This document shows positions 31,956-38,999 of a stretch of 64,000 nucleotides of DNA, in pieces. Under the pieces are notes generated by a model. It was not told where the DNA came from and did no database searches. It saw nothing but the letters and a program-made list of their open reading frames with translations. The DNA comes from Clostridium_AT radicumherbarum (lineage in GTDB: Bacteria > Bacillota > Clostridia > Clostridiales > Clostridiaceae): positions 186,001-250,000 of the forward strand of contig NZ_JBJHZY010000001.1 in NCBI RefSeq assembly GCF_045310525.1, in the 5' to 3' direction. Within the stretch, counting starts at the first letter, position 1. Every line of letters starts with the position of its first letter. The position numbers and the translations under genes were made by a program.

Positions 31956-34541
31956 ATGGCAGAATCAAATTCTAATTCTAAAGGCAGCGGTAAAGAAAGT
32001 TTGGGGAAAATAACTGCACTGCTTCTTACTTCGGCAATGATGGTTGGCACTGGAATATATACAACATTGGGTGCAGCCACAGCAAAAGCACAAAGCGGTA
32101 TTCTAATATCAATGATTATTGGAGTGATAATCGTTCTATTAACAGCAATTAGTGCAGCCCAGGTAGGAGTCAATTATTCAGAGGAGGGTGGGGCTTTCAT
32201 TTGGATGCGTATTTTTGGTTATCCCTCAATAAGTTTCACTGCAGGGATTTCTTATTTAATTAAAGGTATGGTTGGCCTTGGCATTCCATCTCTAGGGTTA
32301 GCAAGCTATTCAGCTGTAGTATTTCCAGGATTACCAGTACCATTAGTGGCAAGCATTGCTCTTCTCATTGTTGCTGCTGTGAATTTCTTAGGGATCACAC
32401 CAACTGCAAAAGTTATAATCGGAATATTTTTTGTGAATTTAGTCTTACTATTATTATATGTAAGCTTTTCTGTTCCAAGTGTTGAGATAAGTAACTTTAC
32501 ACCAATTTTTGGTACTGGAATAACTGGTATAATGAGCGGCGCTGCTGCTTTCTTCTGGTCCTGGGATGGCTTTCAGCGTACAGCAATCATGGCTGATGTA
32601 ATCAAGAATCCAAAAAAGTCAATTCCTTTTGCAATAATTGGCGGAATTTTAATAACAGCTATTATTTATCTCTTGGTTGCAGGTACTACTTTAGGTGTTC
32701 TTGGGGCTGACGCTTTAGGTCAAAGTGATGCTCCATTATTACTTGGTGCTAAGAAGGCAATGTTAGGATGGGGCATAGGGATAATCATATTATCTGTAGG
32801 GATATTGACATTTAGTGATATACTTGGCGATATGATGAGTACATCCAAGGTAGGCCATGCAATGGGTCAAGAACATGAATTACCCCATTGGCTTGGTAGA
32901 GTGAATAAACAATTTAAGAGTCCTCAATTTGTAATTGTTCTATTGACTATTGTTGGTCTTATACTTATAAACTTGGTTCCGCTGAGAAAGCTTACAACTG
33001 TAGCAAGTGCCAGTACGCTCTTTTGGTATATAATTACTAACATATCAGCCTTAAAATTAAATAAGGATCGGCTTTTTGCTTGGCCTATCATTTCCTGGCT
33101 AGGTATTGCTGCATGTTTAGCACTTTTCTTTTCACTGCCCCTTTGGAGTACACTTGGTACAATAGGCTTCATTGCACTCCTTGTTGGAATCCGTTGGCTA
33201 TTCATACGAATAATCCAAAAATCAGTAGTAGATACTGGTGGAAACTGGTCTGTATCCGGTTTAACTTTAGCACAGGGTGATTTAATTTCTGTAACTGCAC
33301 AGTATGCTGGTGAAACAAAGAGCACAGAAGTAACAAGCATAGTAGCTGAAGCGCCACTTCAAACAACAGCACCGGTAATTTCGAGAAATGTAACAGCAGC
33401 AGATACAACTGTAACTGGAAAGGCTCCTTCTGATTCGAGTGTATTGTTTAGCATTAATGGTGTGGCTCAAACAGCAGTTGTGGCTACTGGCGGAAACTGG
33501 GCTGTGTCTGGTTTAAAATTATCGCAAGGTGATATTATTTCTGTAACTGCTCAATCTGTTGGTGAAACAGTCAGTACACAAACAACTATGACTGTGGCCC
33601 CAGCACCAATTGAAACTTCAGAACCAGCAATTTCTGGAGTAGTAACTGTTGCAGATACAACAGTATCAGGTAGAGCACCCTCAGGTGCAAGCGTAGTACT
33701 TAGTGTTAATGGAAAAGCACAACCAGCAGTTGTAGCAGCCAATGGAAGTTGGACCGTTTCCGGTTTAAAGTTGTCAAAAGAAGATTTGATTTCTGTATCT
33801 GTACAGCATGGGGATGAAACAGTAAATACATCAACAGAAATGAAAGTTATTACAGCACCACTTCAAACAGGAGAACCATTAATTACTAAAGTAGTAACAG
33901 CAGCAGATACAACCGTATCAGGGAGAGCACCTGTCGGAGCAAATATAGTACTTAGTATTAATGGTAAAGCTCAACCGGCTGTTATAGCTACAAGTGGAAA
34001 AATTGAGGGGACAGGAGCAACAATGACAGTAGCTGCTGCACCACTTGAAACTGCGGTACCAGCAATTTCTGGATTAGTAACAGCATCAGATACAACAATA
34101 TCAGGCAGCGCAATTTCAGGTGCAAGCGTAGTACTAAGTGTTAACGGAGTATCTAAATCAGCAGTTGTAGCTACAGGTGGTAACTGGATGGTATCGGGTT
34201 TAACTTTATCTCAAAATGATTTGATTTCAGTTACTGCACAGTCCGCTGGTAATGCAGTGAGTTTACCATTAACAACGACAGTAGCACCTGCACCACATCA
34301 AACTGCGGTACCAGTTATTTCTGGAATCATAAAATCTGCAGATAAAACAGTATCAGGAACTGCACCTTCAGGTGCAAGCGTAGTCCTTAGTCTCAATGGA
34401 AAAGCTCAACCAGCAGTTGTAGCTACAGGTGGTAACTGGATTGTAGCCGGGTTAACCTTGACAAAAGGTGATTCTATTAACGTAACTGCTCAAGCTGTTG
34501 GTGAAACAGTAAGTGCCCCAGCAGCGATCCAGGTTCAATAA
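31956..34541 (+). CDS. APC-type permease fused to Ig-like repeats
   Basis: An 861-residue protein. Residues 1-420 are a 12-helix amino-acid permease-like domain (MMVGTGIYTTLG in helix 1, FFWSWDGFQ in helix 6). From about 422 the sequence changes to a Thr/Val/Ala-rich region: a half unit (DTGGNWSVSGLTLAQGDLIS), then five units of about 84 residues starting P-x-IS-x-VTAADTTV and containing ASVVLSVNGKAQPAVVA and GNWxVSGL. The third unit lacks its second half. The pattern resembles bacterial Ig-like surface repeats. In a standard 12-helix topology the tail would be cytoplasmic, which is odd for such repeats. ATG at 31956, AAAGGG upstream. Confidence 0.85.
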   Translation: MAESNSNSKGSGKESLGKITALLLTSAMMVGTGIYTTLGAATAKAQSGILISMIIGVIIVLLTAISAAQVGVNYSEEGGAFIWMRIFGYPSISFTAGISYLIKGMVGLGIPSLGLASYSAVVFPGLPVPLVASIALLIVAAVNFLGITPTAKVIIGIFFVNLVLLLLYVSFSVPSVEISNFTPIFGTGITGIMSGAAAFFWSWDGFQRTAIMADVIKNPKKSIPFAIIGGILITAIIYLLVAGTTLGVLGADALGQSDAPLLLGAKKAMLGWGIGIIILSVGILTFSDILGDMMSTSKVGHAMGQEHELPHWLGRVNKQFKSPQFVIVLLTIVGLILINLVPLRKLTTVASASTLFWYIITNISALKLNKDRLFAWPIISWLGIAACLALFFSLPLWSTLGTIGFIALLVGIRWLFIRIIQKSVVDTGGNWSVSGLTLAQGDLISVTAQYAGETKSTEVTSIVAEAPLQTTAPVISRNVTAADTTVTGKAPSDSSVLFSINGVAQTAVVATGGNWAVSGLKLSQGDIISVTAQSVGETVSTQTTMTVAPAPIETSEPAISGVVTVADTTVSGRAPSGASVVLSVNGKAQPAVVAANGSWTVSGLKLSKEDLISVSVQHGDETVNTSTEMKVITAPLQTGEPLITKVVTAADTTVSGRAPVGANIVLSINGKAQPAVIATSGKIEGTGATMTVAAAPLETAVPAISGLVTASDTTISGSAISGASVVLSVNGVSKSAVVATGGNWMVSGLTLSQNDLISVTAQSAGNAVSLPLTTTVAPAPHQTAVPVISGIIKSADKTVSGTAPSGASVVLSLNGKAQPAVVATGGNWIVAGLTLTKGDSINVTAQAVGETVSAPAAIQVQ

Positions 34542-34633
34542 AATAGAAAGAATTAGTTATATTGACACTGGAGTTTTTTTGAGGAACACATCTTTTATTT
34601 CAATGCGATTTCTTATTATTAAAACTTTAATAA

Positions 34634-34681
34634 AAGTCAAGCAGTAGTACAGTAAGACTGATACTCTGCGTGGCTTTTTTG
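34634..34681 (+). terminator. Probable terminator after the permease fusion
   Basis: GTCAAGCAG faces CTGCGTGGC in an imperfect stem with a large loop, followed by TTTTTT. Confidence 0.5.
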
Positions 34682-34718
34682 TTTCTAGGAATATATGGAA
34701 TAATATTGTGAAAAAGTA

Positions 34719-34748
34719 TATAATAAATATATCCCCTACAGGGGGATA
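34719..34748 (+). promoter_or_regulatory. Promoter -10 and CsoR-type operator
   Basis: A TATAAT at 34719-34724 is followed by the interrupted palindrome TATCCCC-TACAG-GGGGATA (34730-34748). G/C tracts of this kind are the operators of the CsoR/RcnR/FrmR family, and the next gene encodes such a repressor. Confidence 0.78.
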
Positions 34749-34770
34749 GTAATTTATAGGAGGACATCAA

Positions 34771-35043
34771 ATGAGTGAACATAATCATCCGAATAGTAAA
34801 GCGGTAATCAATAGATTATCACGAATTAGTGGGCATGTAGATGCTATAAAACAGATGGTTCGAGATGGAAGGGATTGCAGCGAGGTACTTATTCAAATTT
34901 CTGCTGTAATATCAGCTTTAAATAATACTGGTAAAGTAATATTAAAGGATCATATAAATCATTGTGTAAAGGATGCAATTAATAATAATGATGACTCCAT
35001 ATTAGATAACCTTAATAATGCTATAGATAAATATTATAAATAG
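34771..35043 (+). CDS. CsoR/RcnR-family metal-sensing repressor
   Basis: A 90-residue DUF156 protein. It has Cys36, His61 and Cys65 (DHINHCV), the C-H-C fingerprint of Cu(I) sensors, plus additional His residues at the N-terminus (EHNH) and His64, as seen in nickel/cobalt sensors. The effector is therefore uncertain. It probably binds the palindrome just upstream and represses itself and the following EamA transporter. It differs clearly from the csoR at 15514, so the cell has two sensors of this family. Confidence 0.88.
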   Translation: MSEHNHPNSKAVINRLSRISGHVDAIKQMVRDGRDCSEVLIQISAVISALNNTGKVILKDHINHCVKDAINNNDDSILDNLNNAIDKYYK

Positions 35044-35068
35044 AGATAATTAATGGAGGTTTTTTTGT

Positions 35069-36136
35069 ATGAATAAAGCAAAAATTTTTCCAATAATACA
35101 GGCATTGCTTGCTGCGCTTTTATTTGGTGCAAGTGCACCACTGGCTAAAATACTTCTAGGACAAATAGATCCAGTTCCACTTGCTGCCTTCCTTTACTTA
35201 GGGAGTGGAACAGGATTATTGGTATATCAAATGATAATTAATATAATTGACAAAGGAAAAAAAGGAGAAGCACCTCTTTCAAAAAAAGATTTTCCCTGGC
35301 TATTAGGAGCAATATTATTTGGTGGGGTAGTTGCCCCTATAATCTTAATGACAAGTCTAAAAATTACACCTGCGTCAACATCAGCCTTACTGCTTAATTT
35401 TGAAGGAGTATCTACAACATTAATTGCTTTATTTTTCTTTAAAGAAAGCATAGGAAGAAGAGTTTGGATTGCAGTTATATGTATTACTGCGGCAAGTATA
35501 TTACTTTCCTGGGACTTTACTAATCAATGGGGATTTTCTTTAGGGGCATTAGGTGTAGTTGGGGCTTGTATCTGCTGGGGAATTGATAATAACTTTACAA
35601 GAAATATCTCTTTAAAGAATCCTTATACAATAGTAATCCTTAAAGGTTTTGGAGCAGGTACTTTCTCATTAATTTTAACATTTCTTTTGAAGAATCATAT
35701 TCCTGAAATAAAAGTGATTTTATTAGCTATGATACTTGGATGCTTTAGTTATGGTTTCAGTATAGTGCTATTCGTCCTTGCCATGAGGAATCTTGGAAGT
35801 GCAAGAACAAGTTCCTTTTTTGGAACATCGCCATTTATCGGAGCAATTCTGGCATTTATATTATATCGTGAAGTACCAAGTAATATGTTTATTATTGCAT
35901 TGCCATTTATGGTACTAGGAACATTCTTTCTGCTAAAAGAGGATCATAATCATAAACATATACATGAGAATTTAATACATGAGCATAGACACTGCCATAA
36001 TGATAATCATCATAATCATAGCCATTTGCCTGGAGAGGTACCACCTAGCGGTTACCACTCTCATGTACATGAACATGAAGAAATACAGCATGTGCATCAA
36101 CATACTCCAGATATACACCATAGACATGCTCATTAA
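35069..36136 (+). CDS. EamA/DMT-family transporter with His-rich tail
   Basis: A 355-residue protein: ten membrane helices in two EamA repeats (1-292), then a C-terminal tail of about 60 residues in which roughly a third are His (repeated HxH and HHNH patterns). EamA proteins export small metabolites, but a His-rich tail and an adjacent metal-sensing repressor with its operator argue for metal export or metal-controlled export (for example Ni, Co, Cu or Zn). The first repeat has SAPLAKILLGQIDP. AATGGAGG precedes the ATG. It shares an operon with the repressor. Confidence 0.85.
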   Translation: MNKAKIFPIIQALLAALLFGASAPLAKILLGQIDPVPLAAFLYLGSGTGLLVYQMIINIIDKGKKGEAPLSKKDFPWLLGAILFGGVVAPIILMTSLKITPASTSALLLNFEGVSTTLIALFFFKESIGRRVWIAVICITAASILLSWDFTNQWGFSLGALGVVGACICWGIDNNFTRNISLKNPYTIVILKGFGAGTFSLILTFLLKNHIPEIKVILLAMILGCFSYGFSIVLFVLAMRNLGSARTSSFFGTSPFIGAILAFILYREVPSNMFIIALPFMVLGTFFLLKEDHNHKHIHENLIHEHRHCHNDNHHNHSHLPGEVPPSGYHSHVHEHEEIQHVHQHTPDIHHRHAH

Positions 36137-36233
36137 GATCAACAAAGTTCTAAAAGAGAGCCTAAAAAGTTTATATGCAAAATAGTTGCAATATGCAACA
36201 GTTTTATATTACAATTAATTTAGAGGTGTTAAT

Positions 36234-36674
36234 ATGGATAACAAAGAAAGTCATTATTTAAGGGAACTAATAAGGGTTCTTGTTAGAAACCTAGGAATAT
36301 TAGAAGAGAGTGAGGCCACATGCTGCGGGACAACAATATCTCAATGTCATGCTATCGTTGAGATAGGTAGAGTAAAAGAAATATCGTTAAATGAATTGGC
36401 TGAATTATTATCGTTAGATAAAAGTACTATGAGTAGAACTATCAATAAATTAGTAGATTCAGGCTTAGCAATTAGAGAGTTGTATCCTGAAGATAGAAGG
36501 TATATATCAATTAAATTAACAAATGAAGGAATTAAAATATTTGATAATATTGAATGCAGCATGGAGCAGTATTATCAAAGTATCTTTACAACTATACCAG
36601 AAGAAAAGAGAGAACAGGTATTAGAGAGTTTACAATTAATCATTAATGCAGCAAAACAAAATAAATGTTGTTAA
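36234..36674 (+). CDS. MarR-family regulator with vicinal cysteines
   Basis: A 146-residue winged-helix regulator: helix-turn-helix SLNELAELLSLDKSTMSRTINKLVD and wing YPEDRRYISIKLT. It has Cys30-Cys31 and Cys38 in the N-terminal dimerisation region and a terminal Cys145-Cys146. Such thiol groups could bind As(III) or sense oxidation. It lies 18 bases before arsM, so it probably controls the arsM-arsN genes. Most ars operons use ArsR repressors, so a MarR-type sensor here is unusual. Confidence 0.85.
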   Translation: MDNKESHYLRELIRVLVRNLGILEESEATCCGTTISQCHAIVEIGRVKEISLNELAELLSLDKSTMSRTINKLVDSGLAIRELYPEDRRYISIKLTNEGIKIFDNIECSMEQYYQSIFTTIPEEKREQVLESLQLIINAAKQNKCC

Positions 36675-36691
36675 TGAAAGGGGCATAAGAA

Positions 36692-37507
36692 ATGGAAAAT
36701 AATATTAAAGGTAAAGTTAAGACTTATTATGGTGGAATTGCTAGAAAGGTAAGTAATAATTCAAAGGCATCTTGTGGATGTGGAGCTGCTTGCTGTGGTA
36801 GTATTAATGACAATTCTGACATTTACACTAGAGAATATTTAGAGGGATTACCAGAGGATGCTGTAGATGCATCTTTAGGATGTGCTAATCCTGTTGCTTT
36901 AGCAGCATTTAAACAAGGTGAGACGGTTTTAGATCTAGGCAGTGGTGGAGGAATTGATGCATTTATAACTTCTAAATATGTAAGTGAAGAAGGAAAAGTC
37001 TATGGCCTTGATATGACAGATGAGATGTTAGAATTAGCAAATAAAAATAAAGAAAAGATGGGAGTAAAGAATGTAGAATTTATAAAAGGCTATATTGAGG
37101 ATATTCCACTTGAAAATGAAGTAATAGATGTTATTACTTCAAACTGTGTTATAAACCTTTGTGAAGATAAGGAGGTGGCCTTGAGAGAAGCATATAGAGT
37201 TTTAAGACAGGGAGGCAGAATTGCTATTGCAGATATTGTTCAATTAAAAGAAGTTCCTGAGGAAATAAGGCAAAGTGCAGAAATGTGGGTAGGATGTATA
37301 GCAGGTGCATTAGACATTAAAGTTTATGAAGATATACTTAAAAAGGTTGGATTTAAGGGAATAGAGATTACACCTGTAAATATATATACGAAAGAAATTA
37401 TAGAAGAAATAGCGAAACAAAAGAACTTAAAGGACATTTATAGTCAAATAGATGCTGATTTACTAGATAGTGCTTATGCTGGAGCACATGTAAAAGCATA
37501 TAAGTAG
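36692..37507 (+). CDS. arsM: Arsenite S-adenosylmethionine methyltransferase ArsM
   Basis: A 271-residue SAM-dependent methyltransferase. The SAM motif VLDLGSGGGIDAF lies at about 80-92. As(III)-binding cysteines typical of ArsM are present: SCGCG and CC near the N-terminus, SLGCANP (about 65), SNCVINL (about 148) and WVGCIAGAL (about 195). It methylates As(III) to mono- and dimethylated species. It follows the MarR gene and precedes an ArsN-like acetyltransferase. AAAGGGG precedes the ATG. Confidence 0.93.
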   Translation: MENNIKGKVKTYYGGIARKVSNNSKASCGCGAACCGSINDNSDIYTREYLEGLPEDAVDASLGCANPVALAAFKQGETVLDLGSGGGIDAFITSKYVSEEGKVYGLDMTDEMLELANKNKEKMGVKNVEFIKGYIEDIPLENEVIDVITSNCVINLCEDKEVALREAYRVLRQGGRIAIADIVQLKEVPEEIRQSAEMWVGCIAGALDIKVYEDILKKVGFKGIEITPVNIYTKEIIEEIAKQKNLKDIYSQIDADLLDSAYAGAHVKAYK

Positions 37508-37516
37508 GTGGTTAAA

Positions 37517-38011
37517 ATGGAGTTTAAAACTAGAAAAGCAAAAATTGAGGACATATCATTTATAACTAGAATTTATAATCAAGGCATTGAGGATAGGATT
37601 GCTACCTTAGAAACTAGATTAAGAGATATAGATGACATGAAAGAATGGTTTCTCAGCAGAACAGAAAGATATAAGGTAGTTGTAATTGAAGATACTGAAG
37701 GAATAGTAAGAGGATGGGCTTCCATAAATATATTTAATTCAAGGTGCTGCTATAGTGGAGTTGGAGATTTATCAATCTATGTAGAAAGAAATATGAGAGG
37801 TAAGGGAATAGGAAAGCAGCTTCTAGATTATCTAATAATAATAGCAAAAGAGCAAGATTTTCATAAACTTGTTTTAAGCACATTTGAGCACAATGAAGTA
37901 GGCAAAAAGCTTTATAGATCTACTGGATTTAGAGAAGTAGGGACTTATGTAAATCAAGGAATTCTTGATGGCGAATTTGTCAACATTACTATCATGGAGA
38001 GACTTTTATAA
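37517..38011 (+). CDS. arsN1: GNAT acetyltransferase, ArsN1-like
   Basis: A 164-residue GNAT enzyme of the phosphinothricin-type acetyltransferase group. The acetyl-CoA loop VERNMRGKGIGKQLL is at about 95-110, and IYNQGIEDRIATLETR near the N-terminus is the substrate-side motif of that group. Members next to arsM (ArsN1) acetylate the arsenic antibiotic arsinothricin. The ATG at 37517 is preferred over a GTG nine bases earlier because AGGTGG is well placed. Assignment to ArsN1 rests on family and context. Confidence 0.78.
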   Translation: MEFKTRKAKIEDISFITRIYNQGIEDRIATLETRLRDIDDMKEWFLSRTERYKVVVIEDTEGIVRGWASINIFNSRCCYSGVGDLSIYVERNMRGKGIGKQLLDYLIIIAKEQDFHKLVLSTFEHNEVGKKLYRSTGFREVGTYVNQGILDGEFVNITIMERLL

Positions 38012-38039
38012 AAAAATTAATTGATATAATTTACATTAA

Positions 38040-38080
38040 AATAGTGCAAATCTAATGAAGATTTGCACTATTATTTTTAA
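38040..38080 (+). terminator. Terminator of the marR-arsM-arsN operon
   Basis: ATAGTGCAAATCT (38041-38053) pairs with AGATTTGCACTAT (38059-38071), followed by TATTTTTAATT. Confidence 0.9.
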
Positions 38081-38179
38081 TTAAATTGTTTTAACAAATA
38101 GGAAATAGTGGCATACAATAAATTAATATAGAAGGTAATATATATAAAGTTAAACAAACTTTAGTTTCTAATAATTTAA

Positions 38180-38227
38180 TTGACATTATATAGATAATCA
38201 TCTATACTATATATAGATAGTTATCTA
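38180..38227 (+). promoter_or_regulatory. ars operon promoter with two ArsR operators
   Basis: TTGACA (38180-38185), a 17-base spacer and TATACT (38203-38208) form a near-consensus promoter. Two palindromes lie on it: TAGATAATCATCTA (38191-38204) in the spacer and TAGATAGTTATCTA (38214-38227) at the start region, with centres 23 bases apart. This fits tight ArsR repression released by As(III). Confidence 0.85.
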
Positions 38228-38243
38228 TATAGGAGGTATTTAT

Positions 38244-38573
38244 ATGAATATGAATTATGAGGAAAATTCAAAGCTTATAAAAGCTTTATCTGATCCTAAT
38301 AGATTGCAAATAATTGATATTCTATCCTGTGGAGAAAGATGTGCCTGTGAGATACTTGAAAAGTTTAATTTTACTCAGCCAACACTTTCACATCACATGA
38401 AAGTGCTAATGGACTGCGGGTTAGTTAAATGCAGGAAGGATGGATTATGGAGTTATTATTCACTTAATACAACTAATTGTAATAAGCTTATTATATTTCT
38501 TATGAATCTAGTATCAGATACAGATGATTGTATCTGTAAAGATAAATCTAAATGCGAATGTGAGGCTAAATGA
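38244..38573 (+). CDS. arsR: Arsenic-responsive repressor ArsR
   Basis: A 109-residue ArsR/SmtB-family winged-helix repressor. The recognition region has the As(III) site in ERCACEILEKF (the classic E-x-C-x-C-E/D-L motif), followed by FTQPTLSHHMKVLMDCGLVKC and a Cys-rich tail (CICKDKSKCECE) that may add thiol ligands. It represses arsR-arsD-arsA-arsC-acr3 through the operators upstream. Its stop overlaps the arsD start (ATGATG). Confidence 0.94.
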   Translation: MNMNYEENSKLIKALSDPNRLQIIDILSCGERCACEILEKFNFTQPTLSHHMKVLMDCGLVKCRKDGLWSYYSLNTTNCNKLIIFLMNLVSDTDDCICKDKSKCECEAK

Positions 38574-38920
38574 TGAAAAAAATGATTATTTTTGACCCAG
38601 CTATGTGCTGCTCTACAGGAGTGTGCGGACCGTCTGTAGATAAAGATCTTTTGAGAGTAGCTACTTTATTAAACAATCTTAAAAGTAATGGTATAGTTGT
38701 TGAAAGACACAATCTTACCAGTAATCCACAAATTTATGTTGACAATAAAACAATTAATAGAATGCTCCTTAAGGAAGGAGTAGAAATTCTGCCAATTACT
38801 ATCGTAGAAGGTGAAGTAGTTAAAACAAAAGCTTACCCTACTAATGAAGAATTTTGCAGCCTTCTTGAAATACCAGCAGATTATTTAAAGATTTCCATAA
38901 AAAAACCTTCAAAAGGTTGA
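38570..38920 (+). CDS. arsD: Arsenic metallochaperone ArsD, with in-frame TGA at a Cys position
   Basis: As read to the TGA (38918-38920) the protein has 116 residues. It carries the As(III)-transfer triad CC and C of AMCCSTGVC (Cys13, Cys14, Cys19). Beyond the TGA the same frame continues Gly-Cys-Gly-Asp-Gly-Cys-Cys to a TAG at 38942-38944, which restores the Cys-rich C-terminus expected for ArsD. The TGA therefore is either a selenocysteine codon or a one-base nonsense change of a Cys codon. ArsD hands As(III) to ArsA. The arsA ribosome binding site, AGGAGG, begins in the TAG. Confidence 0.85.
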   Translation: MMKKMIIFDPAMCCSTGVCGPSVDKDLLRVATLLNNLKSNGIVVERHNLTSNPQIYVDNKTINRMLLKEGVEILPITIVEGEVVKTKAYPTNEEFCSLLEIPADYLKISIKKPSKG

Positions 38921-38944
38921 GGATGTGGCGATGGATGCTGCTAG
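38921..38944 (+). other. arsD readthrough extension (possible selenocysteine context)
   Basis: In frame after the TGA there are seven codons (G C G D G C C) and then TAG. CTGC-TAGGAG-GCAG (38938-38951) can form a small stem-loop with a G-containing loop that starts about 21 bases after the TGA, at the distance where bacterial SECIS loops are found; the stem is only four base pairs. Whether it is used cannot be decided here. Confidence 0.4.
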
Positions 38945-38995
38945 GAGGCAGAAAGATTAATAATCTTCATGCACAGAATGAGAAATACAGGAGGG
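38943..38995 (+). repeat. SD-flanked hairpin repeat, family A copy
   Basis: AGGAGGC, then AAGATT-AAT-AATCTT (38953-38967), then GCACAGAATGAGAAATACA running into GGAGGG, the arsA ribosome binding site. The core and end match the two units before copA. The unit begins at a complete AGGAGG at the arsD end, as if inserted into the original arsA ribosome binding site. Confidence 0.75.
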
Positions 38996-38999
38996 TTAC

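Noticed and set aside
33240..34541. Possible CRISPR or satellite array because of regular repeats
   Set aside because: The repeats are diverged, about 250 bases long, stay in one frame and encode Ig-like units; no spacers.
35979..36185. Second frame over the His-rich tail of the EamA transporter
   Set aside because: The Ile/Ile/Met pattern is the frame shadow of CAT/CAC codons.
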